From Phocaeicola plebeius (lineage in GTDB: Bacteria; Bacteroidota; Bacteroidia; Bacteroidales; Bacteroidaceae): DNA of 64,000 nucleotides. Under the pieces are notes generated by a model, which had not been told where the DNA came from, searched no databases, and saw only the letters and a program-made list of their open reading frames with translations. Below are positions 17,475 through 25,858 of this stretch, piece after piece (position 1 is the first letter of the stretch; the number at the start of each line of letters is the position of its first letter). A program made the translations under genes and the position numbers. The stretch spans positions 248,001 through 312,000 of the forward strand of contig NZ_QSQT01000001.1 of the NCBI RefSeq assembly GCF_003437535.1, in the 5' to 3' direction.

Positions 17475-19088
17475 TCAGTCGAAATTCTGTATGGTCTCTT
17501 TGCGGATTTCCTTACCGTACTGGCTGTACACAATCGTAAATAAAGTCTGGTTGTCAATCTTAGCTGCGTTTATGCAAGGCAGGCTAAGTTTTACACTTTC
17601 ATACGGTGAAAGCGTTTTCACTTGTCCTTCTGCCAGTTTTACTCCATTGACCAGTACGGTCAGGTCTGTTTCTTCTGAGGTGGACAAACCGAAATTCTTC
17701 ACTTCCAGTTCCAATTGCTTGTCATACGCCATAGGATATGCCGCCGACAGGCATGCCGGATGATAATTGACGTAAGGCAGTCTGGCATATCCGTACAGCA
17801 ATTCTCCTTTTTTCGTCTTTCCGAGCAGTTTGGGAGCAAATTCATCTTTTCTGATGGTATTGTTTCTGCCATCGAATACGAGAATCAGGTCCTTGCCCGA
17901 AGCGATACGTTTGACAGCCTTGCATCCCTTTCCGTAATTTACGTCCGAGGAGCTTCCGAATCTCAGCGATTTCATGTCGAAATCCTTGAAGTCAACTCCT
18001 TCCTCCGCTTTCACCAGTACCTTGATTTCTTTGGTCTGGGCGGTAATCGTATCTTCGTTCAGGACAGACAAGCGCAATCCTTTGTTCAGAGGGATGCATA
18101 TATTCTTTGAACTGTGCCGATCGTTGGGATGATCTTCCCATTTGATGGTATCGATAACGGCAAAGTTGGCCTGAATGGGGCGTCCGTATTCATCCTGAAA
18201 CACTTTCATACGCTCATACTTAAACCAGTTTTCCTTGTAACCATTCTTGTGAGCGGCTATTCCCGGAGTGTAAGCTTCGCCCTCCTCCGTAATCCAGTGG
18301 ATACCGTCAATGGAACGCTGGTAGTAGGCAATTCTTCCCAGCCAGTCGTTGACGATAAGGTGATATTGCAAGCTGTCTTTCCAGATAACCGGGTCCTCAA
18401 ATTCCCCGTTTACGTCAGGATACACACTTCTGTCACTTACCTGTTGATAGGGAGAGATACCATTTTCACTAATCCATACCCCTCCTCCGCGGCATACCAT
18501 CAGATAAGAACCGTCACTTCTTCTGGCAAAGGTCAGGTTAGACAGCCCCTCAATGATTTTTCTGTTTCTCTTGTCGAAGGTGAAATGACTGTACGTCCAC
18601 GGCCCATTCAGGCTGTCTGCAATGTAATATCCGTCGATTACGTACACCACGGGACGTCCGTCTTTTAGTATGAATGCTTCCGGATTATGTCCCTTCCCAA
18701 TCGTGTCACAGATGGTATAAGGTCCGCTCAAACAGTCACTTGTCGTATGGAATACGGTAGATTTGGGCCATGTCATGTGCCCCTTAGGTGAGTTTTCCGG
18801 CCATCCGCAGACAAAGAGATGGTATTTGTTATCCTTACCTTTGAGAATGTTTCCTCCCCAGAAAGAAAGTTCCGGATTCTCAATCCCGTTGTCAACGTAC
18901 CGGAGACGTACCGAGTCAGTTCCCCACACATTTTCGCCGGACTTCCCGTCGGGCATAGGCAGGAACCGGTCTTTAAACCGCCCTCCATCAATAAGGTGCT
19001 TCCATTCGGCGGGCAATGTACGTTCTGTGATTTGAGCATTTGCACCCAGACTGAGCAATAAGGTTAAAAAGCAGAATATATTTTTCAT
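17475..19088 (-). CDS. Secreted five-bladed beta-propeller protein, glycoside-hydrolase-like
   Basis: A 537-residue exported protein. The start is taken at 19088, where MKNIFCFLTLLLSLGANAQ is a clean signal peptide; an upstream extension to 19181 has no signal features. The first 330 or so residues show blade-like repeats typical of GH43/GH117-type or related propellers: WGGNILKGKDNKYHLFVCGW, GHNPEAFILKDGRPVVYVIDG, LTFARRSDGSYLMVCRGG, GEFEDPVIWKDSLQYHLIVND. The C-terminal part has an Ig-like strand pattern. The EDPVIW motif is often at the catalytic centre in such enzymes. I cannot assign a CAZy family or substrate. It is probably transcribed alone, with a -7 element at 19114-19121 and a terminator at 17403. 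Confidence 0.65.
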   Translation of the reverse strand: MKNIFCFLTLLLSLGANAQITERTLPAEWKHLIDGGRFKDRFLPMPDGKSGENVWGTDSVRLRYVDNGIENPELSFWGGNILKGKDNKYHLFVCGWPENSPKGHMTWPKSTVFHTTSDCLSGPYTICDTIGKGHNPEAFILKDGRPVVYVIDGYYIADSLNGPWTYSHFTFDKRNRKIIEGLSNLTFARRSDGSYLMVCRGGGVWISENGISPYQQVSDRSVYPDVNGEFEDPVIWKDSLQYHLIVNDWLGRIAYYQRSIDGIHWITEEGEAYTPGIAAHKNGYKENWFKYERMKVFQDEYGRPIQANFAVIDTIKWEDHPNDRHSSKNICIPLNKGLRLSVLNEDTITAQTKEIKVLVKAEEGVDFKDFDMKSLRFGSSSDVNYGKGCKAVKRIASGKDLILVFDGRNNTIRKDEFAPKLLGKTKKGELLYGYARLPYVNYHPACLSAAYPMAYDKQLELEVKNFGLSTSEETDLTVLVNGVKLAEGQVKTLSPYESVKLSLPCINAAKIDNQTLFTIVYSQYGKEIRKETIQNFD

Positions 19089-19113
19089 GGTAAGTATTAT
19101 GTATAATTTTCTG

Positions 19114-19121
19114 CAAAAGTA
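19114..19121 (-). promoter_or_regulatory. -7 promoter element for the beta-propeller gene
   Basis: The minus strand reads TACTTTTG, an exact TAnnTTTG match, 25 bases upstream of the chosen start at 19088. This position supports the shorter start over the one at 19181, which would lie upstream of the promoter. Confidence 0.55.
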
Positions 19122-19288
19122 GGTATATCTCCTTGCACGGTTGTAGCATATAATACGTACTTCGTAGGATTTTATCGACAAATTGACGTTGAGAGGATTT
19201 TTCCTTCTCCGGCTCTATAGCATTAATTAGCATCCCAAATAGATATTTATTCAAATTATTTTCTCATATTTGTTTAAAATCTAATGAT

Positions 19289-20209
19289 ATGGAACTGATT
19301 CGAACCCTTTCTCAGATGGTCAACTGCCTGCGTTCGCGCGGCATACGACGGAAAGTGGCGGTGGTCTGCCCGAACGACCCGCACACGGAATATGTCATTA
19401 TCCGTAGCCTGAGAGAGGAGATTGCTGAATATCTGCTAGTCACAGATTCTGCTCATTTGAAAGAAGCGCTCGACTTGCGGGCAGCTTCTCCCGACTTTGT
19501 ACGCATTTACGAAGCTGGAACACCGGATGAAGCGGCTGCACTGGCTGTGCAACTGGTACGCACGGGCGAGGCGGAAGTCCTGATGAAGGGACTTATCAAC
19601 ACCGACAACCTGCTGCGTGCGGTCCTGAAAAAAGGAGAGGGGCTGTTACCCGAAGGAGGAGTGCTGAGCCATGTGGCCGTGGCGCAGGTTCCTTTGTATC
19701 ATAAACTGCTGTTTTTCTCGGATGCGGCAGTAATTCCTCGTCCTACTTTGGAACAATACCGTTCAATGATTGCCAACGACCTGGCTTTGTGTCGTACGTT
19801 GGGATGCGAAGAACCCCGGGTGGCACTGATACACTGCACGGAGAAAATCAACGAGAAATTTCCTCATACCCTGAGCTACGTGGAACTGAAAAAAGAAGCG
19901 CAGGAAGGCCGTTTCGGAAAAGTCTTTATCGACGGGCCGATGGATGCCAAGACCGCCTGCGACAAGCACAGCGGGGAGATAAAAGGACTTTCCTCGCCTG
20001 TGGTAGGCAATGCAGATATTCTGATTTTCCCTAATATCGAAGCGGGCAATACGTTTTACAAAACCCTGTCTCTGTTTGGCGATGCGAATATGGCAGGTAT
20101 GCTGACCGGTACCATTGCACCGGTAGTAGTGCCTTCGCGGAGTGACTCCGGAAACTCCAAATACTACAGTCTGGTACTGGCATGTCTGGCAGGGACACGA
20201 AAAGAATAA
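19289..20209 (+). CDS. ptb: Phosphate butyryltransferase
   Basis: Converts butyryl-CoA (or a related branched or short acyl-CoA) and phosphate into the acyl phosphate, in the cytoplasm. The 306-residue product belongs to the PTA/PTB family: VLMKGLINTDNLLRAVL, GLLPEGGVLSHVAV, FFSDAAVIPRPTLEQ, and DGPMDAKTACDKHSGE, followed by NILIFPNIEAGN-like residues. The kinase gene for the next step follows after 11 bases, so the two make ATP from an acyl-CoA. The upstream thiolase-to-butyryl-CoA genes are not in this window. Confidence 0.92.
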   Translation: MELIRTLSQMVNCLRSRGIRRKVAVVCPNDPHTEYVIIRSLREEIAEYLLVTDSAHLKEALDLRAASPDFVRIYEAGTPDEAAALAVQLVRTGEAEVLMKGLINTDNLLRAVLKKGEGLLPEGGVLSHVAVAQVPLYHKLLFFSDAAVIPRPTLEQYRSMIANDLALCRTLGCEEPRVALIHCTEKINEKFPHTLSYVELKKEAQEGRFGKVFIDGPMDAKTACDKHSGEIKGLSSPVVGNADILIFPNIEAGNTFYKTLSLFGDANMAGMLTGTIAPVVVPSRSDSGNSKYYSLVLACLAGTRKE

Positions 20210-20220
20210 AACTAGACCTT

Positions 20221-21297
20221 ATGAAGATACTTGTCATCAATCCGGGCTCCACTTCTACGAAGCTGGCAGTCTACGAGAATGAGAATCCTATCTGGCGTGA
20301 AAGCATTGCGCATCCTTCCAAGGAGTTGGCCGGCTTTCACCATATTAATGAACAATATGAGTACCGTCGCAAGTGTGTGCACGATACGCTGGAGAAGGCT
20401 GGCATTCCGCTTGTCTTTGATGCCGTGATTGCCCGTGGAGGCTTGTTGAAACCTACTCCCGGAGGAGTATATCAGATTAACGAGCGAATCAAGCATGATT
20501 TATGGCATGCCGATATGGAACATGCATCGAATCTGGCGGCATGGATTGCCGATGAGATTGCGCATTGTGCCGGTTGTCCTTCTTATTTGGCCGATCCGGT
20601 GGTGACTGATGAGTTGCGCGATTTGGCCCGTATCTCCGGTATTCCGGAACTGCCGCGCATCTCTATTTTCCATGCCCTGAACAGTCGGGCTGTTTCCCGC
20701 AGTTATGCAGCTCGTATCGGACGAAAGTATGAAGAACTAAATCTGATTGTAGCCCATTTGGGAGGAGGCATCTCGGTCAGTGCCCATCATTATGGAAAGG
20801 TAGTCGATGTTAATAACGCCTTGAATGGAGAGGGGCCTTTCAGTCCGGAGCGGGCAGGAACGTTGCCGGCCCGGCAGTTGGTGGATATGTGTTTCAGCGG
20901 AAAATATACCTATGCCGAAATCCGTAAGATGATAAACGGTCGGGGAGGCCTGGTGGCTCATTTGGGTACCACCGATGTGCAGAGTATTATCCGTTGGGCA
21001 CATGCCGGAGCCGAAAAGCACAAGTTAGTGCTGGATGCCATGCTTTATACGGTAGCCAAGCAGGTCGGTGCCATGCACATCGCACTTCACGGACAGACTG
21101 ATGCTGTGATTCTGACTGGAGGTATCGCTTTCAATGACTATTGCATCCAGGGGTTGCGTGAATGGCTGGAAGGCCTGGCTCCGATTGTGGTAATTCCTGG
21201 TGAGGATGAAATGGGAGCATTGGCCATGAATGCCTTGGGAGTGCTGCGAGGAGAATTGACTTTGCAGGAGTATGCGCCGGAAACTTCATCGGATTGA
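20221..21297 (+). CDS. buk: Butyrate kinase
   Basis: Transfers phosphate from the acyl phosphate to ADP, giving butyrate (or isobutyrate) and ATP. The 358-residue product is an acetokinase-family ATPase: ILVINPGSTSTKLAVYENE at the N-terminus, ARGGLLKPTPGGVYQIN, FHALNSRAVSR, VAHLGGGISVSAH, the NALNGEGPFSPERAG segment and a C-terminal ILTGGIAFN. The ATG at 20221 begins MKILVINPGS and is the natural start. An upstream in-frame ATG at 20182 would overlap ptb and add 13 unrelated residues. Confidence 0.93.
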   Translation: MKILVINPGSTSTKLAVYENENPIWRESIAHPSKELAGFHHINEQYEYRRKCVHDTLEKAGIPLVFDAVIARGGLLKPTPGGVYQINERIKHDLWHADMEHASNLAAWIADEIAHCAGCPSYLADPVVTDELRDLARISGIPELPRISIFHALNSRAVSRSYAARIGRKYEELNLIVAHLGGGISVSAHHYGKVVDVNNALNGEGPFSPERAGTLPARQLVDMCFSGKYTYAEIRKMINGRGGLVAHLGTTDVQSIIRWAHAGAEKHKLVLDAMLYTVAKQVGAMHIALHGQTDAVILTGGIAFNDYCIQGLREWLEGLAPIVVIPGEDEMGALAMNALGVLRGELTLQEYAPETSSD

Positions 21298-21793
21298 TTT
21301 GATTACTATCTGTATAATATGACAGTGATTCAGGATTAATTTGATTTGTCGGCAGAATTAATTGAAGTTCGGGTAAGTATTTTTTGAAATCCCTTTGTAT
21401 ATTCTCTGTTCCACAGTGCGGGATTTGTATTTCACAGTGTGAAATATGTATCCCACACTGTGGTTTTTGTATCCCACAGTGTGAAACAGAGAATTTGTCT
21501 TGACGTTTGAAAGAAAATTATCTTGGTTTGAATATTTTTAATGCGTTTGTAATGATATTGTTAGCTTTTAGAGTGAAGCAACTTTTATATAGGATAGACG
21601 TTTGCAAGCGGTTATTATTCGTATTTCAGAGCCTCATAACTTTTTTCTATTGAACACTTACTGCCACAAAAACGTCTCATAGGTGTATATTCATATTTTG
21701 TATATCCTTGGTGAAAGGGTAAATTAGGTGCTATATATCAGCATAGATTTTTTGTTATGTTTATCTGCCTTTGCATGATTCGGTAAGAATTCA
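21298..21793 (+). other. Long non-coding region between buk and the galactan PUL sensor
   Basis: No gene is seen in these roughly 500 bases. They hold the repeat cluster at 21401-21494 and, at the right end, the HTCS promoter. The remainder is A+T-rich without clear hairpins. Confidence 0.8.
21401..21494. repeat. Nested inverted and direct repeats built on CACAGTGTG
   Basis: The outer arms at 21401-21423 and 21472-21494 are inverted copies of each other with 20 of 23 positions matching; both carry ATTCTCTGTT at the outside. Between them are a near-perfect palindrome TTTCACAGTGTGAAA (21430-21444) and CCCACACTGTGG (21452-21463). Each core follows a TTTGTAT or ATGTAT spacer, so the cores recur about every 20 bases with alternating orientation. 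A transcript could fold into a long hairpin. It may equally be a cluster of protein-binding sites. Confidence 0.85.
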
Positions 21794-21801
21794 TATCTTT
21801 G
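21770..21801 (+). promoter_or_regulatory. Bacteroides-type promoter of the HTCS gene
   Basis: TTTG at 21770-21773 and TATCTTTG at 21794-21801 are separated by 20 bases, which fits the -33/-7 consensus of the primary sigma factor in Bacteroides. The start codon is 36 bases downstream. Confidence 0.75.
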
Positions 21802-21837
21802 TTTTCGTGTCTGTTTCATCTCTTTATCTTGTGTAAC

Positions 21838-24800
21838 ATGAAAAAGTACTTTCTTCTCATCCTATACATGCTTGTGTCGGCAATACAGGGATTGTACGGG
21901 CAGCAAATGTTTTACCTCCAATTAGACCGTATTCCTTTACAAGCCGATGCTTCAACTATCAGTTGTATTTTGCAAGATCAAAGTGGTCTTATTTGGATGG
22001 GGTCGAATGCTGGCTTGCTTAGTTATGACGGATATACCATACAATCTCACTTTGAATACGGAAAAAACAGTAACGTACGTATCTATTGCGGTGTTGTTGC
22101 AGGAGACTCTATCTTTCTTGGAGCAGACAACGGATTATTGATATATAATTACAAGACTGACCATTACGTTACTGCTGAAGTCTCTTTCCCAAACGATGTG
22201 CGTAGTCTTGCTTTCTACAAAAATAACCTTTGGATAGGAACATTAAACGGACTTTACCGATATACGCTTAATACACACGAACTGAAAGCTTTTACGCCCT
22301 ATAACAGCCGTCTTCCCCATGTTGCTGTTTACTCACTATTGCATACGTCTGATGGAGAACTGTATATCGGGACCTATGACGGGGTATGTCGGTTGGATGA
22401 AACTGGTAATGATTTCTACCTCATCGGTATTCCTGCTGCTCGACGCGAAAAGAATTTTTTTGCCAATATAATGCTGGAGGATAAAGAGCGTAAATGTTTA
22501 TGGATAGGAACAGAAGGCGAGTTGATTTGTCTGCGATACGGACGGGCAGAAAGTATTCCTCTCTTTCAGGACAATTCGGTGAAATCACTGGCTTTTGATG
22601 TCGATAGAAACTTACTGATAGGAACAGATAACGGACTATACATTTATAATCCTGCTACCGGAAAACATAACCATTTGTTCCACGATTCACGTAATAGTCA
22701 CTCGCTATCAAATAATATCGTTTGGAGTATCTTTTCTGACAAAGATTCTAACATCTGGTTGGGTACAGATAATGGCGTATCCCTTGCCCGCAATACTCAT
22801 CCTTATTTATTCATACCTGTATGGCAACTGACGCACAGTAGTGAGGGAAATTTATTCCATTCCATTTTCCGCGACAGTAAAGGTAATTACTGGCTGGGAG
22901 GTACAGACGGATTATTATTCGTAGAGCGCGGCTTGATAAATAGTAATCCGAAAACACGATGGTATAAGATGAACAAAAAAGATTACCCATTATCCCATAA
23001 CCGTATACGCCATATTTATGAAGACCGAACAGGTAATTTATGGATTGCCACAGACGGTGGCATAGAGCGGTATGATGAATCGACTCAACAATTCATTCCA
23101 TATACAATCGTTGACCGGACGCGTTCGTATAACGCGAATTGGGCTTACTATATGTTTGAAGACCTTGACGGGAATTTCTGGATAAGCACTTGTCTGGGCG
23201 GACTTTTTGTTATCCGGAAAGATAAATTGTTACATTCCGCATCGGGTTATTGTGTGGCCGACAAGAACTATACGACCCAAGACGGACTGAAAAGTATGTT
23301 TATCAACCAAGTGGTAGAAGACCGTAGCGGCAACGTGTGGATTATGTTATATAATAACGGGATTCAGAAACTGAATCCGAAGAGTGGGAAATTCACCGCA
23401 TTCCGCCTGCCAAGAACAAATGAAGAAATCACTACCGATTTTCTGATGAGCGACAGCGAAGGATATCTTTGGGCAGGATGCCACAATAAAGTGTTGCGTA
23501 TCAATCCCGTCACGGAGACAGTCACGGAAATCAATTTGAACCAGAAGAATTGTAATATTCTTTCCATGGCAGAAGTTGAAAGCAGCATTTGGGTTTCTAC
23601 AACCAAAGGATTATGGGGAATTGACAAAAAGAACAATGCGGTATCACGCATCCCTGTCGGTGACCAGATGTTTACATGCGTCTGCTACGATAAGACTGAC
23701 CGGCGTGTATTTTTGGGAGGTTATGATGGTATCGGGCTGTGTACTCCTTCGGCCGCTAGCAAAGCAGCAAAGTATCTTCCTGTCCACATCACTGCAATAA
23801 CAGCCAACAACCAAAAGATAACTACCGACAGCAGTGTGCGGTACACACAAAACATCGAATTAAGTTACAAAGAAAATAATCTGTCGTTCGAATTTTCTGA
23901 TTACTCGTATGACCATATAAAGAAAGGTAACTTTGTATATAAATTAGAAGGATTGGACAAGGACTGGCATCAGGTGGACGAACGTTCTAACCGCATTTCC
24001 TATACCAATATTCCTCACGGTAAATATACCCTGTTCATACGGCATGCCGGGGACAGACAAAAAACTGCTTCCATGCTTTCGGTTACCATTCTTTCGCCGT
24101 GGTATCAAACTTTGTGGGCAAAAATGGCTTATTTCCTTATTATCGGAGGATTGGTCGGATGGATAATCAACTTTTTCATGGTAAAAAACCGTCTGAAACT
24201 GGAACAGATGGAAAAACGCCAGATAATGGAACAGTCGCAGCAAAAATTAGATTTCTTATCAAATATTTCCCACGACCTGAAAAACCCGATCAGCATGATT
24301 GTCACTCCGATAAGCAAATTACTGATTGATGTGAAAGACTATCATCAAAAATCAATGTTGGAAGTGGTTTACCGAAATGCGGTCAGTCTGAATGAAATGA
24401 TTCATAAGCTGTTGGAATTTAACCGTATAGACCGGAAAGAAGACTCTATGCTTATCGTGTCGCGTATCGAACTGGTTTCGTTTGTCAAGAACATATATGC
24501 CGTTTATAAAGAAGCGGATGTGGAAGAAAAATATCAATGGAATCTTTCCTGCAACACCAATTCTTTGTTTATGGACATGGATGTCATCAAACTTAAGTCA
24601 ATAATAAACAACCTGCTTTCGAATGCAACTAAATATACGCCGCGGGGCGGCACTATCAGTATTGTAATTGAATATCATGAAGATTTGCAGGCTGTAAGCA
24701 TCCGTATCGCTGACACCGGAATAGGCATTGCCGAAAATGAGCTGCCTTATGTCTTCCAGCGTTTTTATCAGTCTTCACGCACTAAACAGCAATACGAAGG

Positions 24801-25743
24801 CACCGGAATCGGACTTTACCTGGTAAAAACTTATACGGAACTACATCACGGAAAAGTTGAAGTAGCATCAACTATCCAAAAAGGAACAACTTTCACCGTG
24901 ACTTTTCCCGTAGATGAATCGCTCAACTTGTCCGTATCCTCAACCCAGGAGCCGGAAACCAGAGAAGAAGCAGATAGCCACGAACTCAAGCCGTTGATTC
25001 TGATTGTAGATGACAATCCGGAAATGCGCAATGTCATCCAAACCATCCTGGCTGATGGTTACCGGTGTGTATTCGCAGCCAATGGGAAAGAAGGGCTGGA
25101 GGTTGTAAACAACCAGCAGCCCGACTTAATTATTTCCGACTTGATGATGCCCGTCATGGACGGCATTGAAATGAGTCGCATATTAAAGAAAAACCTGACT
25201 ACTGCCGTGATTCCTATCATCATGCTGACCGCAAAAGATGATAAACAAACAGAACGCAAGAGCTTGCAGTCGCAGATAGATGCTTTCATCGCCAAACCTT
25301 TCGATGCTGAGATTCTTTACTTCAAAGTTTCCCAGCTGTTGCATAACAGGGTTGCCTACGAAACGAAGGCACGGATGGAAAAGATTTCTTCCCCTAAGCC
25401 AATTGAAGAAATAGCCTCGCAGGACGAAAAGTTTTTGACAGCTATAACCCAGCTTATCGAGGACCATATATCTGACTCCGACTTGAATGTCAATGCGCTT
25501 TGCAATCTTTCCGGTGTAGGAAGCAAACAAATCTACCGGAAAGTAAAACAGCTCACGGGCATGTCTCCGGTGGAATATATCAAATCCATCCGAATGAAGA
25601 AAGCCGCAATGCTGTTACAGCAGCGGAAATTTACCGTATCGGAGATCATGTACATGGTAGGTTATTCTAATGCGTCTTATTTCTCGAAATGTTTTCAGGG
25701 AGTATTTGGTAAAACCCCCAAACAATACGCTTCAGAAGACTGA
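21838..25743 (+). CDS. Hybrid two-component system sensor/regulator (HTCS) of the galactan PUL
   Basis: A 1301-residue single-chain two-component system in the inner membrane. A signal-anchor (MKKYFLLILYMLVSAIQG) is followed by about 640 periplasmic residues of repeated propeller motifs (LWIGT.NGL type, two seven-bladed domains expected), then a Y_Y_Y domain (about 675-750). A transmembrane helix lies at about 763-782. Cytoplasmic parts are HisKA with phosphoacceptor His812 in SNISHDLKNP, HATPase (NNLLSNATKYTPRGG at about 924, DTGIGI, GTGIGLYLVK), a receiver (LILIVDDNPEMR; phosphoacceptor Asp1101 in IISDLMMP) and a C-terminal AraC-type HTH (about 1195-1301). In this family the periplasmic part binds an oligosaccharide; its position here suggests galacto-oligosaccharides. 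All catalytic residues are intact. The ATG at 21838 was chosen because it starts the signal sequence. Confidence 0.94.
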   Translation: MKKYFLLILYMLVSAIQGLYGQQMFYLQLDRIPLQADASTISCILQDQSGLIWMGSNAGLLSYDGYTIQSHFEYGKNSNVRIYCGVVAGDSIFLGADNGLLIYNYKTDHYVTAEVSFPNDVRSLAFYKNNLWIGTLNGLYRYTLNTHELKAFTPYNSRLPHVAVYSLLHTSDGELYIGTYDGVCRLDETGNDFYLIGIPAARREKNFFANIMLEDKERKCLWIGTEGELICLRYGRAESIPLFQDNSVKSLAFDVDRNLLIGTDNGLYIYNPATGKHNHLFHDSRNSHSLSNNIVWSIFSDKDSNIWLGTDNGVSLARNTHPYLFIPVWQLTHSSEGNLFHSIFRDSKGNYWLGGTDGLLFVERGLINSNPKTRWYKMNKKDYPLSHNRIRHIYEDRTGNLWIATDGGIERYDESTQQFIPYTIVDRTRSYNANWAYYMFEDLDGNFWISTCLGGLFVIRKDKLLHSASGYCVADKNYTTQDGLKSMFINQVVEDRSGNVWIMLYNNGIQKLNPKSGKFTAFRLPRTNEEITTDFLMSDSEGYLWAGCHNKVLRINPVTETVTEINLNQKNCNILSMAEVESSIWVSTTKGLWGIDKKNNAVSRIPVGDQMFTCVCYDKTDRRVFLGGYDGIGLCTPSAASKAAKYLPVHITAITANNQKITTDSSVRYTQNIELSYKENNLSFEFSDYSYDHIKKGNFVYKLEGLDKDWHQVDERSNRISYTNIPHGKYTLFIRHAGDRQKTASMLSVTILSPWYQTLWAKMAYFLIIGGLVGWIINFFMVKNRLKLEQMEKRQIMEQSQQKLDFLSNISHDLKNPISMIVTPISKLLIDVKDYHQKSMLEVVYRNAVSLNEMIHKLLEFNRIDRKEDSMLIVSRIELVSFVKNIYAVYKEADVEEKYQWNLSCNTNSLFMDMDVIKLKSIINNLLSNATKYTPRGGTISIVIEYHEDLQAVSIRIADTGIGIAENELPYVFQRFYQSSRTKQQYEGTGIGLYLVKTYTELHHGKVEVASTIQKGTTFTVTFPVDESLNLSVSSTQEPETREEADSHELKPLILIVDDNPEMRNVIQTILADGYRCVFAANGKEGLEVVNNQQPDLIISDLMMPVMDGIEMSRILKKNLTTAVIPIIMLTAKDDKQTERKSLQSQIDAFIAKPFDAEILYFKVSQLLHNRVAYETKARMEKISSPKPIEEIASQDEKFLTAITQLIEDHISDSDLNVNALCNLSGVGSKQIYRKVKQLTGMSPVEYIKSIRMKKAAMLLQQRKFTVSEIMYMVGYSNASYFSKCFQGVFGKTPKQYASED

Positions 25744-25800
25744 AAAAAGCTGTTTTACAACAGTTGTCCGATTTCTTTTGTTATATGTCCGATATGTTTC

Positions 25801-25830
25801 TTTGAAGTAGCAGGTTGTATTCTACCTTTG
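25801..25830 (+). promoter_or_regulatory. Promoter of the galactan susC operon
   Basis: TTTG at 25801-25804 and TACCTTTG at 25823-25830 with an 18-base spacer fit the Bacteroides promoter consensus. The start codon of the SusC gene is 29 bases downstream. The HTCS would be expected to bind just upstream. Confidence 0.72.
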
Positions 25831-25858
25831 CCACGAACAAAAAAACATAATACGTAAC

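Noticed and set aside
19089..19181. N-terminal extension of the beta-propeller protein
   Set aside because: A -7 promoter element lies inside this extension (19114-19121) and the signal peptide begins at 19088.
20182..20220. Upstream ATG as the start of buk
   Set aside because: It lies inside ptb and adds 13 residues without family similarity, while MKILVINPGS at 20221 is the normal N-terminus.
21401..21494. CRISPR-like array
   Set aside because: The units are palindromic, of unequal length and alternate in orientation, with spacers of only about 7 bases. No cas gene is present.
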